In this document: one piece after another, positions 55,084-59,482 of the stretch
Numbering within the stretch: the first letter of the stretch is position 1
Layout of the letters: every line of letters starts with the position of its first letter
From: Gemmatimonadota bacterium
Lineage (GTDB): Bacteria > Gemmatimonadota > Gemmatimonadetes > Gemmatimonadales > Gemmatimonadaceae
DNA: 59,482 nt
NCBI GenBank assembly: GCA_016182795.1
Contig: JACPFW010000042.1
Span: 1 to 59,482, forward strand
Reading direction: 5' to 3'
Translations under genes and position numbers: made by a program
The notes under the pieces: model-generated
Told to the model about the DNA's origin: nothing
Seen by the model: the letters and a program-made list of their open reading frames with translations, nothing else
Database searches by the model: none

Positions 55084-56394
55084 ACGGCCACCGGCACTTC
55101 ACTGCAGCGGTGCTCGTCGCGATGACCGCGGCCTGCGCGTCGCCCGGCACACCGCCGGGGGGACCGATCGACCGCAATCCGCCGACGATCGTGAAGGTCA
55201 GCCCCGATTCCGGGGCGACCAACGTCAAGGCCGGCGCGGTGACGGTGCGGTTCAACGAAGTCATCAACGAGAAGCCGCGCGGCGCGCCGGAACTCAGCGG
55301 TATCGTGGTGCTGTCGCCGTCGGACGGGCCGGCGCGCGTGAAGTGGGAGCGCGATGCGATCACCGTGCGGCCGCGCCGCGGCTTTCGCCCGAACACCGCG
55401 TACGCGCTCACCATCATGCCCGGGCTGACCGACCTGAGCGGCAATGCGACGCCGCGCGGACGCACCTACGTGTTCAGCACGGGCACGGCGATTCCCCGCG
55501 GCGTGGTGCGCGGCGCGGTCTTCGACTGGACCACGCTGCGGCCGGCGGGCGGCGCCGTCATTGACGCGCGCATCGGCACCGACTCGACGTTCCGGTGGAT
55601 TGCGCGCACCGACTCCGCCGGCCGCTACACGATTCCCCTGCTTCCGCCGGGCACCTATACGATTCGCGCGCTCCTCGACGCCAACGAAAATGGCAAGATG
55701 GAGCCGCGCGAACTGTGGGATTCGTCAACGGTGAACGTCGCCGATTCGCTGCGGCTCGACCTGTACACGTTTGCGCACGACACGCTTGGCGCGCGCATTG
55801 TGGGCGCCGATGTGAAGGACTCGCTGACCCTGCGCCTCTCGTTCGACCGCCCGCTCGCGCTGACGCCGGCGCTGACGGTGCTGCAGCTGGATCTGTTGAA
55901 CGCCGATTCGAGCCACGTGCGCGTGCTGAGTCTGATGCGCGCCACGGCCTACGACTCGCTGGCCCACGCACGCGAGGCGGCGGCCAAGGATTCGGCGCTG
56001 CGTGCCGACACCAGCGCGGCGGGTCGCAGGGCCCGCGCCCGCGCCGATTCGGTGCGCCTGATCGCCGAGCGCGACTCGATTGAGAACGCGCGCGTCGAAG
56101 CGCGCCGCGCCTCGCGCGACACGGTGGTGCACATTCCCCTGCCGGTGCCGACGCGCCCGGCGATCACTGCCGACTATGTCGCGGTGCTGGCCGCGCCTCT
56201 CCCGCCCGGGAACTACCGCGTGCGCATTCGCGATGCCGTGAGCGCGTCGCAGGTGACGCGCACGAGCGAGCGCACCTTTACGCGCGCCAAGCCGGCGGAG
56301 AAGAAGGCGGAGCCCGACAAGCCGGTGGAGAAGAAAGCGGAGCCCGACAAGCCGGCCGCGAAGCAGCCGGAACCCTCCAAACCGGCGCGCCCTG

Positions 56395-56402
<8 letters not shown>
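55080..56402 (+). CDS. Ig-like (Big_5) lipoprotein with Lys/Pro-rich tail
   Basis: This 440-residue protein starts at a GTG overlapping the valS stop, and has a lipoprotein signal ending MTAAC (Cys near residue 20). A Big_5 Ig-like domain follows (PPTIVKVSPDSGATNVKAG ... VRFNEVINE, about 30-140), then a carboxypeptidase-regulatory-like domain (VVRGAVFDWTTLRPAGGAVI ... PPGTYTIRALLDANENGKME), then a charged helix and a tail with three AEKKAEPDKP-type repeats. It is probably an outer-membrane or surface lipoprotein. Its 3' end overlaps selA by 8 nt. Confidence 0.83.
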
Positions 56403-57755
<1,353 letters not shown>

Positions 57756-57759
<4 letters not shown>

Positions 57760-58394
57760 CCGGCGACAAATCCGACGGCCATTCGGCGGGCCTGCCCGAC
57801 ACGCCGGCGATGCGGCGCACGAGCCGCGCCCTGCGGCGCCGCGCGGCGTTCATCGACCGCGACGGCACGCTGATTGTCGACAAGAACTACCTGAAGGACG
57901 CCGCGCAGGTGGAACTCGTGCCGCACGCGGCCAACGCCGTGCGGGCGTTCAACTATGCGCTGGTGCCGGTTATCGTGATCTCGAACCAGTCGGGCATTGC
58001 ACGCGGTCTGCTCACCGAGGCCGACTATCGCGCCCAGCGCGCGCGCCTCGATGACCTGCTCGAGGAGCGCAGCGCGTTTGTGGATGACCACTACCACTGT
58101 CCGCATCACCCCGAGGTCACCGGCGCCTGCGAGTGCCGCAAGCCGGGCATCGGGATGTATGAGCAGGCGATCGTCGAGCATCAGCTCGACGCGGCCGCGT
58201 CGTTCTTCATTGGCGACAAGCTGCGAGACGTGCTCCCGGCGCGGCGGTACGGCGGGCGCGGCATCCTGGTGCCGTCACCCGAGACGTCCTCGGATGATGT
58301 GGAGGCGGCGCTGGCGGCCGGCTTCGACGTGGTGACGTCGTTGAGCCTGGCCGCGGCACTGGCACTCGATCTCCCTCATCCACCGGAGTCCTGA
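57756..58394 (+). CDS. HAD-IIIA phosphatase, GmhB-like
   Basis: This 212-residue hydrolase has the HAD nucleophile motif FIDRDGTL (Asp34, Asp36), SNQSGIARG, the zinc loop CPHHP followed by CECRKPG, and the acid motif FIGDKLRD. It matches D-glycero-D-manno-heptose 1,7-bisphosphate 7-phosphatase, an enzyme of lipopolysaccharide core heptose synthesis; a histidinol-phosphatase role is less likely. The GTG at 57756 overlaps the selA stop; an ATG at 57810 would start closer to the fold. No other heptose gene is adjacent. Confidence 0.85.
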
Positions 58395-58395
58395 G

Positions 58396-59067
58396 ATGCG
58401 GCGCGTGGCGGTGTTGGCGTCAGGCGGCGGCAGCAATCTGCAGGCGATCTTCGATCACCTCGACGCGCTTGGCGCCGACGCGCCCGCCACCGTGTCACTG
58501 GTGGCGAGCGACCAGCCGCAGGCGTTCGCCCTCGAGCGGGCGCGCCGCCGCGGCGTGCCGGCGGCGCATGTGCCGCGTGGCGCGGGCGCCGATGTGTTGA
58601 CGGGTCTGCTCGAGACGCACGGCGCCGAGTTGGTGGTGCTCGCCGGGTATCTGCGCCTCGTCCCCGCCGAGGTCGTGCGCCGGTGGGCGGGGCGAATACT
58701 CAATATTCATCCGGCGCTGCTGCCGAGCTTCGGCGGGGCCGGGATGTACGGCAGGCGCGTGCACGAGGCCGTCCTCGCAGCGGGCACGCGCGTGTCCGGT
58801 GCGACCGTGCACTTTGTCGACGAGCAGTTTGACCGCGGCGCGATCGTCGCGCAGTGGCCGGTTCCCGTGCGAACGGACGACACCGCCGATACGCTCGCCC
58901 ACCGCGTGCTGCAGGTGGAGCACTGCATCTACCCCTGGTGCGTCGCCGCCGTGGCACGCGGCGCGGTGCGACTCGGCGATGACGGCCGCGTGCACGGCGC
59001 CCTGCCCTACGAGTTCGCGCGCTTCGGCGTGGAAGGCCCGCGCCATCCGTTCGTTCCCGACCTCTAA
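58396..59067 (+). CDS. purN: Phosphoribosylglycinamide formyltransferase
   Basis: This 223-residue enzyme adds a formyl group to GAR in purine synthesis. The start VAVLASGGGSNLQAI, LAGYLRLVPAEVVRRW and the active-site NIHPALLPSFGGAGMYG are present, with VSGATVHFVDEQFDRG near the folate site. It begins one base after the stop of the HAD phosphatase gene and lies 71 bp before purH. Confidence 0.95.
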   Translation: MRRVAVLASGGGSNLQAIFDHLDALGADAPATVSLVASDQPQAFALERARRRGVPAAHVPRGAGADVLTGLLETHGAELVVLAGYLRLVPAEVVRRWAGRILNIHPALLPSFGGAGMYGRRVHEAVLAAGTRVSGATVHFVDEQFDRGAIVAQWPVPVRTDDTADTLAHRVLQVEHCIYPWCVAAVARGAVRLGDDGRVHGALPYEFARFGVEGPRHPFVPDL

Positions 59068-59135
59068 CCCATCGTGAATCGCAATCCTGCATCGCCATCC
59101 TGAATCGCAATCCTAAGTCCCAATCCTGAATCGTT
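59068..59135. repeat. Family A repeats in the purN-purH spacer
   Basis: Nearly the whole spacer is made of words such as AATCGCAATCC, GCATCGCCATCC and CCTAAGTCCCAATCCTG. The last block (59103-59132) ends 6 nt before the purH ATG and matches the oligopeptidase leader in 29 of 30 bases. No Shine-Dalgarno sequence is present. Confidence 0.85.
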
Positions 59136-59138
59136 GCC

Positions 59139-59482
59139 ATGCCTATTGCTCTTCTTAGCGTCTCCGATAAATCCGGCCTCGTCGACTTCGCCCGCGGCCT
59201 CACAGGACAAGGCTTTGACCTCGTCTCGACCGGCGGCACGGCCAAGGTGCTGCGCGACGCCGACCTAACCGTGCGCGACCTCAGCGACGTCACTGGCTTT
59301 CCCGAGATGCTCGGCGGCCGCGTGAAGACACTGCACCCCGTGGTGCACGGCGGGCTCCTCGCTCGTCGCGATCTGGCCGAGCACATGAGCGTGATCAAGG
59401 AGCACGGAATCGCGCCGATTGACGTCGTGGTGGTGAACCTCTATCCGTTCCGCGAGACGGCGGCCAAGCCCAACGTGACGCC
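59139..59482 (+). CDS. purH: Bifunctional AICAR transformylase/IMP cyclohydrolase, 5' part
   Basis: The first 114 codons of purH are in the window. The IMP cyclohydrolase domain starts [20 protein letters not shown] and shows [31 protein letters not shown] and VVVNLYPF, all diagnostic. The full enzyme performs the last two steps of purine synthesis. The gene continues past the window edge and follows purN. Confidence 0.95.
   Translation, partial: MPIALLSVSDKSGLVDFARGLTGQGFDLVSTGGTAKVLRDADLTVRDLSDVTGFPEMLGGRVKTLHPVVHGGLLARRDLAEHMSVIKEHGIAPIDVVVVNLYPFRETAAKPNVT

Overview
The window is GC-rich (roughly two-thirds G+C), densely coded chromosomal DNA from a Gram-negative-type bacterium with an outer membrane: two TonB-dependent receptors, several lipoproteins and a periplasmic cytochrome c. 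The gene mix (penicillin-acylase and S9 peptidases, hybrid kinases, Ig-like lipoproteins, a Minf_1886-family protein, selA, few Shine-Dalgarno sequences) suggests Gemmatimonadota or a close relative. That assignment is my inference from family memory, not something the sequence proves. I see no insertion sequence, prophage, integron or CRISPR array; this is core and near-core genome.

Layout. 1-1627: 3'-truncated Ig-repeat lipoprotein (-). 1806-4674: pntAA-pntAB-pntB transhydrogenase operon with a terminator. 4854-8558: Tat amidase and convergent oligopeptidase B. 8746-13971: DUF4442 hotdog protein, nitronate monooxygenase-like enzyme, AIM24 protein, penicillin acylase, small membrane protein. 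14084-22859: FKBP lipoprotein, two hybrid histidine kinases and, between them, a TonB receptor behind a complete TPP riboswitch (promoter, aptamer, terminator). 22945-25011: cytochrome c and an SDR-DUF2867 protein. 25115-27659: DUF2520 oxidoreductase-panC-panB. 27758-31639: second TonB receptor, then an overlapping ATP-grasp/flavin monooxygenase pair behind a hairpin-rich leader. 32134-33621: elongator-type and initiator tRNA-Met flanking two pilin-like membrane proteins. 33658-40639: ftsB-like gene, eno, and an operon Minf_1886-nnr-propeller lipoprotein-thiL-plsC. 40811-43619: leucine dehydrogenase-rpiB-glyA. 43791-48090: thiolase-CPBP-hbd-acyl-CoA dehydrogenase, a short-chain acyl-CoA module. 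48218-52132: M29-like peptidase, a small exported protein, thrS. 52330-59482: valS-lipoprotein-selA-HAD phosphatase-purN-purH (truncated), nearly all overlapping.

The thiamine genes (TPP-controlled receptor, thiL) and pantothenate genes (panB, panC, candidate reductase) give partial cofactor pathways. Stop/start overlaps of 1-8 nt are the rule and imply translational coupling.

The most unusual feature is in the spacers. Several families of short degenerate words recur. They usually lie in pyrimidine-rich orientation just before start codons and in the complementary purine-rich orientation just after stop codons. In the clearest case the 30 nt after the pntB stop (4675-4704) can pair, with 2-3 mismatches, with the 30 nt that end 6-7 nt before the starts of purH and the oligopeptidase gene. 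This could be a 3'UTR-to-leader RNA pairing network or a non-Shine-Dalgarno initiation element, and it is my main candidate for something undescribed.
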